Shown one piece after another: positions 11,153 to 23,518 of a stretch of DNA of 64,000 nucleotides. Source of the DNA: Amaranthus tricolor (lineage: Eukaryota > Streptophyta > Magnoliopsida > Caryophyllales > Amaranthaceae); assembly GCF_026212465.1 (NCBI RefSeq), contig NC_080059.1, positions 13,012,001 through 13,076,000 on the forward strand, in the 5' to 3' direction. The notes beneath the pieces were generated by a model. It did not search any database and was not told where the DNA came from. It saw nothing but the letters and a program-made list of their open reading frames with translations. The position numbers and the translations under genes were made by a program. Numbering within the stretch: the first letter of the stretch is position 1; the number at the start of each line of letters is the position of its first letter.

Positions 11153-12472
11153 ATCATTAACGGTGCATAAAAGTATTGCACGTAAGGTGAACTCCTTATT
11201 AGCATGTGCATTAAACACGAAAACGCCTTCATCCCACATCTTTCTCAAATTCTCAACGAGAAGTGTAAGATATACATCTATGTCATTCCTATGTTGTTTA
11301 GGAGCCGAGGTATGAAGCGAAAGCATAATGTACTTACGTTTCATACACAACCAAGGAGGTAAATTATAGATCACTAATAGTACCGGCCAAGCACAATATT
11401 GAGAACTAAGATTGTCGAATGGATTCATTCCATCCGTACACAGTCCGAGCCTTAAATTACAATCTTCATCTCAAATGTCTTATGCAAGCTATCAATACTC
11501 TTCCACACCGGAGAATCAGATGGATGTGTGAGCAACTGACCTTTCTTCACCCTATTTGCATGTCACCTCAAATTTGACGCATCTTTCTTTATAAAAAACA
11601 AGTGCTTTATTCTAGGTATTATTGGAAGATACCACAATACCTAAGCCAGAGGCCCTTTAGCATCCCGAGCCTCTTTATGCTTGTAACGCGATAACCCACA
11701 CCTAGGATACTCTTCTAAGTTCTCATTTTCATTCCGATGCAATACACAATCATTCAGACATGCATGAATCTTCTGGCACATTAAGCCGAAAGGACACATG
11801 AGCTTTTTAGCATAATATGTCGACTTTGGAAGTTCATTTCCATCAGGAAGCATCTCACCTAACGCTTCTGATAACATTGTGAAACTAGTGTCACTCCAAT
11901 TGAAGTTTGACTTAATGTTGAAAATTGTCAACACAGCTGTTAGTTTAGTAAACTTTGTACATCCAGGGTACAAAGGCTTTTGAGAAGTTTCTGTCAACAA
12001 ATCAAAAACACGAAGACGTTTTCCTAACTTATCCTCGACCCCCTCCATCATCTCATCAACACGATCTACATCCTCATCGACATTCTCTTCATCTGTCTCA
12101 TACTCATCAAGACGATCTACATCCTCATTGACATCCACATTATTGACATCCTCAACAACACTTTTTTCTTTGTAAACTCCCTCCTCACCATACTAAACCC
12201 AAACATGATATTGAGGTCTAAACCCACGTCGAAGTATGTGCTCCCTAAGGATATCAACACTATTTACCATTGATACATTGCCACACTTGACACATGGGCA
12301 ATAAAAACCAATTGCCCCGTCCTAACTTGATGTCAACAGCAAAACTACAAAATTCTAATACGCCATCAATAAATTCTGACGATTCAATGCTTTCATACAT
12401 CCAAGAACAATCTTTGGTCATCCTACGTGTGATTAAATAATTCAAAATAAAATTAATAATCATTTTTAACAT
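11153..12472 (-). pseudogene. tnp2-type CACTA transposase pseudogene
   Basis: Fragments appear in the expected order on the minus strand. An N-terminal transposase-associated domain (SWMYESIESSEFIDGV, 12260-12472) has a frame break before its Cys motif. An acidic linker and the tnp2 start follow (LYPGCTKFTKL, KIHACLNDC, 11641-12138). The tnp2 core comes next (NPFDNLSSQYCAWPVLL, YNLPPWLCMKRKYIM, 11153-11428). Stops and frameshifts separate them, and the region 11429-11640 is coding-like but shifted. The core stops after VNDL, where the gene should continue into the catalytic region, and is replaced by the 169-bp array. Transposase would cut and paste the element; this copy cannot. Confidence 0.82.
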
Positions 12473-13149
12473 ATATACTTAAACCTAATTAACCATAAAA
12501 CTAAGTAAAAATCATTCATTTAACCTTAATTTACAATAATTAACCTTCATAATCTATAAATTGTTCAAAAAATATGTATATTATATTCTGATAACAACAA
12601 TGATTTAACTCTAATTAACCCTAATAATATTACAATATATATTAGTCTTTAATTAGCCTTCATATTCTTTAAATTGTTCAAATTATTTTTATTCTAAAAA
12701 TACATATAAATTAAAAATAATTAACAACCTAATAATATAAACTTGGACAAATGTAAAATTAGCAACTACATCCACAAATAAAATCACATTTAAAATCATA
12801 TTCATAAATAAATTACATTCATAAATAAAACAACATCATTTTACACTAAAAATTTGAAAAAAATGAAAATTGGTATCAAAAGAATTACCTTGTGTATCTA
12901 AATGAAGAATAATTACAATGTGACCTACAATGGCATAAGAAAAACAAAGTTAGTAATTACAACCACTTTTTCGAAAAAAAAAGTAAAAATAAAAATCAAA
13001 AACACCAAAGCCACCATGAAATGCACATTACCTTAATAGTTTCTGTGGGTTTGTAAGCAAATTTCGATGAATGACAATAGAAAGAAGAAAAGTTGAACAA
13101 TTTCGTGTGTAGGTTTTTAAGACCTTTTGTGGGTTTGAAACAATAGCAC
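12473..13149. other. AT-rich 5' region of the CACTA remnant
   Basis: No gene or repeat recognised. It is very A+T-rich and lies upstream of the transposase fragments on the minus strand, so it may hold the old promoter. Confidence 0.4.
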
Positions 13150-13207
13150 GAAGAAGAAGAAGAAGAAGAAGAAGAAGAAGAAGAAGAAGAAGAAGAAGAA
13201 GAAGAAG
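13150..13207. repeat. (AAG)n microsatellite
   Basis: About 19 uninterrupted AAG units followed by ACG units. Poly-Ser and poly-Leu frames on the minus strand arise from this and are not genes. Confidence 0.97.
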
Positions 13208-13442
13208 ACGACGACGACAATGGCAAACGTTTGTGGGTTTCGTGGGTTTTTGAAGGAAGAAACTTGGTTTCATGGTTTCAAATGTTGAAGAAGAAGAACT
13301 CCAGTGTATACTGATATGCTACTGATATTAAACAGTCGTGTGGGTTTTTAGAAGAAGACAATGAAACAGTCGTGGGAAAGAAGTTAATTACTGATATGCT
13401 ATATGATATGAGAGACGCGTTTTTTTTTAAAAAAAACCTATA

Positions 13443-13602
13443 TGCTGTGGTTCAGTAAAAACCGGAGCACTTAAACCATTATATGTTGCGATTTTTACTG
13501 AATCGCAGCATTTAGCCCTTTTTTTTGCTTCATTTTTCAATCTATTTTATGCTATGTTTTGCAAAATATGTCATGCAACATTTGACGTTTTTTTCACTAG
13601 TG
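13443..13602 (-). repeat. CACTA subterminal inverted repeats and terminus
   Basis: TGCTGTGGTTCAGTAAAAAC (from 13443) is answered by its near reverse complement at 13488-13510. The sequence then runs to TTTTTTCACTAGTG at 13602. Read from the minus strand this is a CACTAGTGAAAAAA end, typical of one plant CACTA group with GC-containing subterminal repeats. Confidence 0.7.
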
Positions 13603-13874
13603 ATTGTAAGTTACTTTGAATGGGTGAAGGATAGCTTGATTTGCTCTTAAATGGAGACAAATAGGCTTATTAGCTCTACTAAAAACTTGTTGAGGTTTGA
13701 AGTTCATAAGAGGGAGGTAGAACTTTAGTTGGATGATTATTGTGATTTTGTCGTGCAGTGACGTTTATAGGTACGTACACATAGTAATTAATTATTATGT
13801 GCACTGTTTAAGGTATTAGAAATATTTTGTGATTATATGTGTTATAATTGTATTATGGAGTACCGAAAAGTAAA
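13603..13874. other. no recognised feature
   Basis: About 270 bp between the CACTA end and an LTR-like unit. I see nothing identifiable. Confidence 0.5.
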
Positions 13875-15411
13875 TGTAACACCTAGCCTAATATTTTACC
13901 CAATTAGGCCAAGACACTACTGAGTACAAACAGTCCAGATCATCTATAGTTAGTAATCACCACTTCAACACTAATTTAACATCTTTCTTTGTTAATGCAA
14001 GAATAAACCTTATAAATAATCCCATAAATAGCTATCAGATGTAATACAAGGTGACATCACAGGATTACTACATTCCAAATCTAACAAAAGTTAACCCAAA
14101 AAGTTAAGTACAAAACTTAACACCTACTTATAACAACTGAGATAATTACCAATTGTCAAAAGGGTTTGATCTCTTTTTATTCGACACTCCCAATGAAACC
14201 AATACTCGTAGTCTGACAAATGCCGTAAGTTATTTGCAATCTAAAACTAAAACGAAAAAGTGGTCCACGGAAGTTTGAGCGGGTACATCCAATCCACGTA
14301 AAACAATTATTTTAAATCTTTGTGCGCACTTAGTATCTAATTGAGAGGATGCTCCATAGCTCTAGGGCTATGTCTCTCTCGGGTGAAGCTAGCAAATATC
14401 TGAATGACAACTCGCCTCAAATCATAGCAGAGACCCAATTGTCTCCTTCTCTCAATATTATATCATGGAGGATAGACTTATGGTCTCCTGAATATCATTC
14501 TGCATCACAAATAATCAATCAAATGCTCATCATATCAATTTTATCAAAAATGTATAATTATCATTAAATCACACACAACGAAAAGATGTAGCATGGCCAC
14601 GCCAGTTATAAAGGGGACCACAATCTACTCACCTCGATATTTGCTGTTGAGTGTCGGTCACCAACAAACTAATTCATCTAGTAAGGCGCCAATATTAAAC
14701 ATCTCCTAATCAAAATAATGTATCAGTCGCCCATGACAACTAGGTCGTCGAGATGTACTACCGTCTACCTAATAGACGACTTTGACTTAACCGAATATAT
14801 CCTATTGCATATTACTTAAAGCAAACTTAGTATAACACAATTTTTATTATTGATTAATCTATTCATACTACAATTGTATGCGAAATATTACATTATTAGT
14901 AAACTTAAAGAAAGCACTAATTTTAGGAGTATTTAACCTTTGACGAAAGAACAGTACGCCTAAAATCTCCGACTAATACTTCTTCTATCAGATATTGGTT
15001 TTGCTAAACTCTTTATCTCAATTCCTAGTCACACCTTGGACATTTATATTCTAATCAAAGAAAAGAATTAGTTATATACCTGAAGTTTCATCCATGATCA
15101 TTGAATGGAAGAATTAATTGGATTTGCAAGAATTTGGCACGTGGGATCAAACCAGATAACATGGATTTTTGTCTTTGATGATATTACATGGACATACATT
15201 CGATTTGGGCGAGAAAGTGGAAATTCGCTCCAATTGGAAACTACCATTAACATGCCGTTTCTTTTTTTTTTTTGTTAACTGCTAGGGTTAAAATGAAAAG
15301 GGACAATAAGGATGCTTACTTAATACTACCACCAATCATATATTAATGTAAAAACTCTTTCTGATTTCTCTTAAGTATTAAATTTAATTTTTAAAATTTC
15401 GTAGTATTACA
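13875..15411. mobile_element. LTR-like unit (possible solo LTR)
   Basis: The 1537-bp unit begins TGTAACACC and ends ATTACA, with near-matching flanks GTAAA and CTAAA. Its stretch 14320-14430 is clearly similar to 36170-36285 in a second unit with the same kind of ends (35717-37957). TGTAAC ends are common in plant gypsy LTRs. No polyprotein adjoins it. Orientation is unknown. Confidence 0.45.
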
Positions 15412-15815
15412 CTAAATTTTATCATTGGATAGTTTTGAGAGTGGTATAGGTGAATAAAATAAAGGTATTAGTAGAATATGAGAACAATCCCCATAGTAGT
15501 AGAGAACAAATTATGTTTATGTGGGATCAAATTGTTTTCCCTATTGTTGAATCTTGATTATGATTAGTTAGCGTGATTCAACTCGATTATGTCCGTTTCA
15601 TTTAGTGGTCCCCTAGGTGAGATCCGACTGGATCACTATATGGGGAATATGAGCATACTTTTGTCATTGTGCGCTAGACGGCCGATACCGCCTCTTGACC
15701 GAGGTGTTACCATGCGGGCTTTGCAAACCCCAATATGGTGGCCTCTTCACTGGATTAGTACCCCAGTGTGTTTTATTTTTTCCTGAAGCTAGGATCCGAA
15801 AGGGTCAACTGGAGG
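15412..15815. other. low-copy-looking flank of the hAT insertion
   Basis: No gene. A stretch at about 15646-15705 (GGCCGATACCGCCTCTTGAC) resembles 23527-23585 (GGCCGATAACGCCTTTAACC), on the far side of the hAT element. The target therefore carried a repeated unit. Confidence 0.5.
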
Positions 15816-15995
15816 TAGTGGTGTTCATTAGCAGGTACTCGAATAGCCGGGTACCTTTTTTAACGGCCCGTGTCCTGACCCAATTAATACGAGTACCCGA
15901 TTTTAGTTTTTGATTTTTTTGGGCAGAACTTATTATTAATTATGTGGTAGCTTTTGAATACAATTTGAGCAGAATTTTAACAAAATAATTTAGAG

Positions 15996-16177
15996 AATAC
16001 AACATCTCCTATTAATGAGATTACAACATTAGTAAAAGCATCAAAGAGTGTAAGTTTCAATCAAGACTTCTGCATGAAAACAATTGATGTTCTACCTTTG
16101 GTATCATCTCCTGCAATATTCTATTTGGAAGAATATGTTCAATGTAGTGCAGCATCAAACTCTGTGATATAACAAAC
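15996..16177. repeat. 182-bp direct duplication, left copy
   Basis: Runs from AATACAACATCTCC to ATAACAAAC. It matches 22782-22963 with one mismatch by eye (A or C after CATCAAAG). The copies border the copia-derived insert. Confidence 0.9.
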
Positions 16178-16394
16178 TTGACTAAAATTAAAGGATATTT
16201 TATATGCTCTTAAAATAGTCTCACTTAAATTAGTTAAGTTTGACTAAAATTAAAGGATATTTTATATGCTCTTAAAATAGTCTCACTTAAATTAGTTAAG
16301 TTTGACTAAAATTAAAGGATATTTTATATGCTCTTAAGATAGTCTCACTTAAATTAGTTAAGTTTGACTAAACATAAAGGGTATTTTATATGCT
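16178..16394. repeat. 62-bp tandem repeat, 3.5 copies
   Basis: The landmark TTGACTAAA begins at 16178, 16240, 16302 and 16364, exactly 62 bp apart, with very few differences. It abuts the left 182-bp copy. Confidence 0.95.
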
Positions 16395-16521
16395 AATTGT
16401 TATGACCATTTAGTTTGATATATTGCATTGTTAATGCCGTTTATATTATTTGATATTATTTTGACATGTTATGACTAGTATGGCCCAAAACAAGTATTTA
16501 TATATAAAATTAGGACAGTAT

Positions 16522-16618
16522 ATACGATCTGCGAATCGTTTGTTTTGAATGTAATTATATACGATCTGCGAATCGTTTGTTTTGAATGTTATTAAATACG
16601 ATCTGCGTATCGTTAATT
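16522..16618. repeat. about 38-bp tandem repeat with hairpin
   Basis: Three copies of ATACGATCTGCG(A/T)ATCGTT at about 16522, 16559 and 16597. Each holds the inverted repeat ACGAT/ATCGT around a 6-nt loop, kept in all three. Confidence 0.85.
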
Positions 16619-17320
16619 TTGTATTTTTTTTATTCAAAGTATGTAATCACAAATGAAAGGAGTTTCAAGGAAGGTGATCAATGGAGATTCATGGAAGCTT
16701 CATGAAGATTAGTTTTTTTTTAGGGGCCATACTAGATCATTTTTTATTCATGCTTTTATTTGCTTTGAGCGCTTATTTTATTTTGATCTTTGCTTGCATA
16801 AGTTTATGAATTGGTTAAGTATGCTATGTGTTCACTTATTATTAACCATGTTTATTAACTTGAATCCCCATAAATAATATTGAGTTTTATTGTTTTTCCA
16901 AACAACACCTATAAGCCTTTGATAATGAGTAATACATTCTGCCAAAGCGAGGTATTGCTCATAACTCTTGGGATATGGGGTAAATTTTTATTTGAAAATT
17001 TACATGTTCATGTTTGGTTTCACTCAACAAAATCATCAAAAAATAAAGTTTTGGGTTTTGAAACTAAGAGATAGGATTGAACAAAGGATTATTAATCTAT
17101 CTACTAAGAGTTATAATTAGTTATAATTAGTAAAACGTTTACTTACCTTAACTACTATAGTTAAAGGCAGGGCCAAAGTCCGTTTGACTGTAGTGGGAGA
17201 GGATCTTAGTTATTATTTATTCAAAAAGGGATTTTAAATTTTGAATAAATTATTAAACTTGTTTAATTACTGCTTATTGATAGACTATTAATTTTGCTTT
17301 ATTACATTGTTGTAGAAATC
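16619..17320 (+). other. region before the copia gag, no LTR or PBS found
   Basis: About 700 bp of AT-rich sequence where a 5' LTR and PBS would be expected. I find neither the initiator-Met PBS nor a copy of the 3' LTR start TGAAGGGATATGTCC. It probably includes the leader of the copia fragment. Confidence 0.5.
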
Positions 17321-20300
17321 ATGTCTGGTTCAACTAACAACAACACTCCTGCTTTTAACTTGCGCTGTGTCTTGGAAAAAGACAAATTGAATGCAAACAA
17401 CTTCCTTGAATGGGAAATGGCTGTGAGAATTGTTCTCAGAGCTGAAAGAAGGGAAAGTGTTCTTGACACTCCACTCCCTGAACCCCTGCCAGAAATTGCA
17501 ACAGTTGCAGAAAAAAGAGCTAGACAAAATCTCGAGGCCAATTCTGTGCAAGTAACATGTCTGATGCTTGCTTGCATGGAACATGATTTTCAAAAACATT
17601 TTAACAATCTTGATGCTTACACAATAATCCAGCAACTTAGAACAATGTTCGAAAAGAATGCTCGATTAGAGAGATTTGAAGCTAATTGTAAACTTTTGGA
17701 ATGCAAACTGGGCAAGGGAAAACCCGTCGGACCCCATGTGTTCGCCTTGATAGGGCATTTTCAAGTCATGGAAAAGTTGGGTTTTCCTTATCCCAAAGAG
17801 CTGGCCACTGATATTGTGATCAGATCCTTGCCAGAAACTTTTGATGCTTTCAGATTAAATTTTTATATGCAAGGAGGGGAAGCAACCTTGCCAGAATTGC
17901 ATGGTATGCTTGTTCAGGCTGAAAGGAGCTTACCTACTAAACCTGCACTGAAAGATGTGCTCATGGTCAGAAAGAATAAAAAGTTCAAGAAGAAAGGGGC
18001 TCCTAAATGGAATGGCAATGGAAAGGTAGTTACCACTAATGCCTCTTCCAAACCAAAGGCTACTCCAAAGGCTAAAGTAGCAGCACTACATGAGTGCTAC
18101 CACTGCCACAAGATAGGTCATTGGAAGAGGAACTGCCCCGTCTATCTGGAAGAAAAAAAGTCTGGTGCTTTATCTTCAGGTATATATGTTATTGAAATTA
18201 ATTTAGCGACTTCGGCTTCTTGGGTATTTGATACTGCTTGTGGGTCTCACATTACTAGTAATGTGCAGGGTCTAAAAAGAAGTAGAAGCTTGAGCAAAGG
18301 TGAGGTCGATCTCCGAGTCGGACTTGGAACAAGAGTTGCTGCTTTAGCTGTTGGAGTTTTTATTTTAACATTACCCTCTGGTTTAATTTTAGAACTAAAT
18401 AATTGTTATTATGTTCCTGCTATCACCAAGAACATTATTTCAATTCCGGTTTTGGACACGGAAGGTTTTTCATTTACTATTAAGAATAATTGTTGTTTTG
18501 CGTATTTAAATGATATGTTCTATGTTTCAGCTAAATTATTAAATGGGTTGTATGTGCTAGACTTAGAAACTCACATCTATAACGTAGACATCAAGAAACG
18601 TAAAACAAATGATTTAAACCCCACTTACCTATGGCATTGTCGATTAGGCCACATAAGTTCAAAACGCATAGAAAAACTTCATAAAGATGGAATTCTAAAA
18701 TCATTTGATTTTGAATCATTTGGTGTTTGTGAGTTTTACTTGATGGGGAAAATGACAAAATCACCTTTCACAGGTACAAGTGAAAGGGCCAATGACCTAT
18801 TAGCTCTCATACATACTGATGTATGTGGACCTATGAGTACCATGGCTCGGGGTGGTTACAGCTACTTTATAACCTTTACTGCTGATCTAAGCAGATATGG
18901 ATATGTTTACCTCATGAGACATAAGTGGGAGTCTTTTGAAAAGTTCAAGGAATATCAAAATGAAGTAGAGAACCAAATTGGAAAGAAAATAAACGCATTA
19001 CGATCCGATCGTGGTGGTGAATACTTGTCTCACGAGTTTGATGATCAGTTGAAAAAACGAGGCATACTCTCATAAATAACTCCACCAGGAACACCACAAT
19101 GGAATGGCGTCTCTGAGAGGAGGAATCGAACTCTATTAGATATGGTTCGATCAGTGATGAGTCTTGCTGATCTTCCTATTTCATTTTGGGGATTTGCATT
19201 GGATACAGCTGCATTCACACTTAATAGAGCACCTACCAAAGTAGTTGAAAAGACACCATATGAGATGTGGACGGGAAATGCTCCAAAGTTGTATTTTCTA
19301 AGGATTTGGGGTTGCGAAGCTTATGTAAAACGTTTAATATCTGATAAACTAGCAACTAAATCTGACAAATATCTTTTTGTGGGTTACCTAAAACAGACAA
19401 AGGGATACTACTTCTACAACCAAAGCGAAAACAAAGTATTTGTTGCTCGCAATGGTGTCATCCTAGAACAGGAATTTATTTCTAGAAAAACAAGTGGGAG
19501 TAACGTATATCTCGAAGAAGTTCGAGATGAGCAACAAATGGATAAGGTTAACACCTCATCAGAGGCGCCCCAGCATGATAATGCCCAGGAGGAAATGCAT
19601 TCAACGCACTTACCTCCTACCGCCCCAAGTGGAAAAAATCCATGCGAAGTCACTCTACCTAATGAGGCAGAAACTTCTCTTGTTGTTCCCCTACGTAAGT
19701 CTAGTAGGACAATAATTCCGTCAAGAAGATATGTTGATTTCCTTTTGACAGAAAACTCTGAAATAACCATGTTAGAATCAGAAGAGCCTACTAATCACAA
19801 AGATGCTTTGGAGAGTCCTGACTCCGGAAAATGGCTTGAAGCCATGAATTCTGAAATGGATTCCATGTCTGAAAATCAAGTATGGGACTTGGTTGATCTT
19901 CCTGACGGGGTAAAACCCATTGGATGCAAATGGATTTTCAAACTAAAAACAGACAAGGATGGAAACATTAGTGTTTTCAAAGCAAGGTTGGTAGCAAAAG
20001 GTTTCAAACAAATTCATGGCATAGACTATGATGAAACTTTTTCTCCAGTAGCCATGCTGAAATCTATTAGGATAATCCTTGCGATAGCTGCCTTTCATGA
20101 CTTTGAAATATGGCAAATGGACGTCAAAACTGCCTTTTTGAATGGGTTCTTAAAAGAGGATGTGTACATGACACAACCACAAGGTTTTGAAGATCCGAAA
20201 AATTCAAGGAAGGTATGCAAGCTTAAGAGATCCATTTATGGATTGAAGCAAGCATCAAGGAGTTGGAACCTCAGATTTGATGAGGCAGTCAAAGAGTTTG

Positions 20301-21364
20301 GTTTTCTTAGAAATGAAGAGGAATCTTGTGTATACAAGAAGTTAAGTGGGAATAATATCACCTTTCTGGTCTTGTATGTAGATGACATACTCCTCATTGG
20401 GAATGACAAAAATATACTTGAGTCGGTCAAGCAATGGCTTAAAAGTCATTTCTCTATGAAAGACCTGGGAGAGGCTGAGTACATACTGGGAATAAAGATC
20501 TATAGAGATAGATCGAGGAGACTTATTGGACTAAATCAAGAGACTTACATAGATAAGATTCTCACAAAGTTCAAAATGGAAAGCTCCAAAAGAGGGTTTA
20601 TTCCTATGCAACATGGCATTAAACTTTGCAAGACTATGTGCCCATCGAGTTCAGAAGAGTTCAAGCGTATGAATAATGCTCCTTATGCTTCTGCAATAGG
20701 ATCAATCATGTACGCTATGATATGTACTCGACCAAATGTTGCATTTGCTTTGAGTATGTGCAGTAGATACCAGTCCAATCCAGGAGATGCACACTGGATA
20801 GCAGCGAAAAATATCCTCAAGTACTTAAGAAGGACAAAGGATAAATTTCTGGTATATGGCGGAGCTAATGAGTTGTTTGTCACTGGATACACTGATGCAA
20901 GCTTCCAAACTGACAAAGATGACTTTCGATCCCAATCTGGTTTCATATTTTGTCTGAATGGAGGAGCTGTGAGCTGGAAGAGCTCCAAGCAGAGTTCAGT
21001 TGCAGATTCTACAACAGAGGCTGAGTACATAGCAGCAGCTGAAGCAGCAAAAGAGGCTGTTTGGATTAAAAAGTTCGTTAGTGAACTGGGTGTGGTTTCT
21101 AGCATTGAGAATGGCATCAAGTTGTATTGTGATAACGAAGGTGCTATTGCTCAATCCAAGGAACCTAAATCTCACCAAAAATCTAAACATGTTGAAAGAA
21201 AATTCCATCTTATTCGAGAAATTGTTGGAAGACAGGATGTAATAATAAGTAGAGTTGATACCACGGATAACATAGCAGATCCGTTGACTAAACCACTCCT
21301 TCAGCCGAAGCATGAGAGTCATACTAGGTCCATGGGGCTTAAGCATATAGGAGAATGTCTTTAA
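17321..21364 (+). pseudogene. copia gag-pol with one internal stop codon
   Basis: One frame from the ATG at 17321 to the stop at 21364, broken only by TAA at 19073-19075. In order: copia Gag; CCHC knuckle CYHCHKIGHWKRNC at residues 259-272; protease-like DTACGSH near 304 (Ala where DSG/DTG is expected); LWHCRLGH; integrase core with LIHTDVCGPM, RSDRGGE and NGVSERRNRT; RT with YVDDILLIG (near 20375); RNase H with YTDAS and YCDNEGAI (near 21125). The stop falls in the integrase core just before TPPGTPQWNGV. A CAA to TAA change would explain it. Everything else is open, so the element was functional until recently. Confidence 0.88.
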
Positions 21365-22137
21365 GTTGTTTACTTCATGTTTACAATTATAAAGAATTTT
21401 GTTTACCATATGTTTGGGATGTTTATCAATAATATAAATAGTTTGTTTCTTATTTAATTGCTTGGTTTAGTATTAAATAAAATGTCTATATAATTTGTGT
21501 TTTCAATAGGATTATTGGAAACGTTTCGATAATGGAACCCTATAAGTGAACTGAAATCACAATTTATCTAATGTCCCTAATCTAAATCACTAAATTGGAC
21601 ATAAGTGGTTTATTAAAGATTAGCGTATAATTAATTGATAGCTCGGTTCCATGGGCTATGGAAACATGAAGATGTTTATTTAATTATATGGATGCATGCC
21701 TGATGCATTGAGACTTGACCTAATCTGATTCTAAAGGGTAGAGTCAAATCCTTATATTTAGTGGATTCCTTAGACATGAGTATGCCTTAATTACTACGAA
21801 ATAATTAGTTTAACCTTGACGCTGTTAAACGTCGTGCTGTAATAGGAGGCTATAAAGGCAGTGATCAGGTGGGCTAAGAATTGAGTGGGAGTTATGGTCA
21901 TACAAGAATGAATAAGTCCTCCTATGTGATAGGATTGGTGTGTAGACCTCTTGATGAGCGAGAATTGAAAATAGCATGGCCATGCGGAATAAGATTAAGT
22001 GGTTAATCTTTAGTTGAACAATTCGAACTCAGAGATCAAGAAACATAATTTGAGAAATAACACAGTGTTGTAAAATTTCACATTAAGTGGCTTAAGGAAT
22101 TTATAATTGTGCAATTGTCTTCGGACAAGTGGGAGAT
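21365..22137 (+). other. 3' untranslated region of the copia element with PPT
   Basis: Non-coding. It ends in ACAAGTGGGAGAT (about 22125-22137), the usual polypurine tract wording for this copia type, directly before the LTR start. Confidence 0.7.
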
Positions 22138-22777
22138 TGAAGGGATATGTCCTTAGACATTTCCGACAATTACTAAATATATAAATATATAGGATATTTA
22201 TAAAGATAATAAAGTTAATTATTATTAGTAATTATATTTACTTGCTAGAGAATAAATATAATTGGTGGGTCAATAATAATTGGACCACAACTAATATAAT
22301 TAATCCTATAAGGTCTTACAAAAGAATCAATTGAACGATAGATGACTCAGGCCCATTAGGAGTATGGGTTTTGTGATCCAATTAGGTTAACAAAAGAATC
22401 AGATTCTTTTGACCTAGGTCATGAGTATTATATAAGGAGAGAATATGAGTAATAAAGGTGATAAAAAAGAGTCAGCAACTTTGAGACTCTTCTTCTTCAC
22501 CATACTCTCTGTAAACCAGTAAAAGCAAGAGTAACATATACTCTTCTGTTCTAGCAAACGTTGGTATTCAATTGAATCTGGTAGACTGAATAGAGGAGCA
22601 ACGTTTGAGGCTCTATAGATTATCTTACCGCGCTAATTCTTGAGGATTTCACGCTACAAAGGTAATATAATCTTATCCGTTTATATGATTCATGTGTCTG
22701 ATTATGTTTATGATCTTGAGATAGATGTTAGGGAAGTGTTTCCTGAAATTCCGCTTATTACGCATCTATGGAATCCC
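22138..22777 (+). repeat. copia 3' LTR, last bases missing
   Basis: Starts TGAAGGGAT after the polypurine tract. The LTR should close with the inverted repeat ATCCCTTCA, but it reads ATCCC and then AAAAAATACAAC, entering the 182-bp duplicate at 22782. The last 4 bases are absent, so this is not a clean integrase junction. A TATATAAGGAG promoter-like box lies near 22431. Confidence 0.7.
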
Positions 22778-22781
22778 AAAA

Positions 22782-22963
22782 AATACAACATCTCCTATTA
22801 ATGAGATTACAACATTAGTAAAAGCATCAAAGCGTGTAAGTTTCAATCAAGACTTCTGCATGAAAACAATTGATGTTCTACCTTTGGTATCATCTCCTGC
22901 AATATTCTATTTGGAAGAATATGTTCAATGTAGTGCAGCATCAAACTCTGTGATATAACAAAC
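22782..22963. repeat. 182-bp direct duplication, right copy
   Basis: Matches 15996-16177 with one mismatch. Its frame (PINEITTLVKASK and on, ending at TGATATAA) is open in both copies, but I do not recognise a protein. Confidence 0.9.
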
Positions 22964-23518
22964 AAAATCATACCAAAACAAACTAAGTCTTCATCAATGA
23001 ACAAACCGAGTCTTCATCTAAAACGAAACTAAACGACATAAAGATTTAAACAAAAATTAAGAAATCTTCATAAAACAATAACAAAATCAAGAACTCACCA
23101 AAACCGAAATCAAGAACATAAAAACAAAATCAAAAAAGAAGATGAACATACCTAAGGGATGAGACGAAGATGAAGCGAAGTGCAGCAGCCACCGACAAAG
23201 AGAAGCAAGATAAACGAAGAGAACGAAATCAAAATTAGCAAAGCATAGTGATTTGTGAATGAGGAAGAAAAGGAAGATGAAGATGAGAGGAAAGAACAGT
23301 GCCTCTAAGTAAACCTAAGGAAGTAAGAGCATTTTGAAATTTGAGAGTGAAAAAGGAAGACAGATGGCGCCTCAAATTTTGAAAGACAAAACCCTGAAAA
23401 AATAAATACATTTATTAAACGGGTCACTTGGGTACTCGATTTATGTTGAAATCGGCCGATGACCATACCTGGTTAAGACGGGTCGGGTCGAGCGGATCAG
23501 GTTTTTTTAACACCCCTA
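22964..23518. other. right arm of the hAT-type element
   Basis: A-rich non-coding arm ending in GGTTTTTTTAACACCCCTA. Short GGGTCGGGTCG and GGGTACTCG motifs near the end resemble subterminal transposase sites. Confidence 0.55.

Larger units (their letters stand above)
9856..13602 (-). mobile_element. decayed CACTA (En/Spm-type) DNA transposon
   Basis: Tnp2-type transposase fragments read on the minus strand. The high-coordinate end shows a CACTAGTG terminus (13595-13602) preceded by a T run, and subterminal inverted repeats at 13443-13510. The other terminus is not recognisable; AGTGAAAAA at 9860-9868 beside the AT array could be its remnant. No target-site duplication can be checked. The interior holds a tandem array in place of most of the transposase gene. 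Confidence 0.75.
15816..23518. mobile_element. hAT-type element carrying a copia fragment
   Basis: The left end TAGTGGTGTT and the right end, reverse complement TAGGGGTGTT, match in 9 of 10 bases. The 8-bp flanks are ACTGGAGG (15808-15815) and GCTGGAGG (23519-23526), 7 of 8 identical; an 8-bp duplication is the hAT signature. Subterminal GGGTACTCG and GGGTCGGG motifs fit. I see no hAT transposase, so it looks non-autonomous. The copia fragment inside explains most of its 7.7 kb. Confidence 0.72.

Noticed and set aside
12996..13273. Poly-Ser and poly-Leu frames on the minus strand
   Set aside because: They are the translation of the (AAG)n microsatellite.
15589..15913. Small open frames before and into the hAT element
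   Set aside because: Short, no motif, and one crosses the transposon border.
22725..22958. 77-residue frame covering the 182-bp duplicate
   Set aside because: It starts inside an LTR and continues into the duplicate; I recognise no protein and cannot support a gene.
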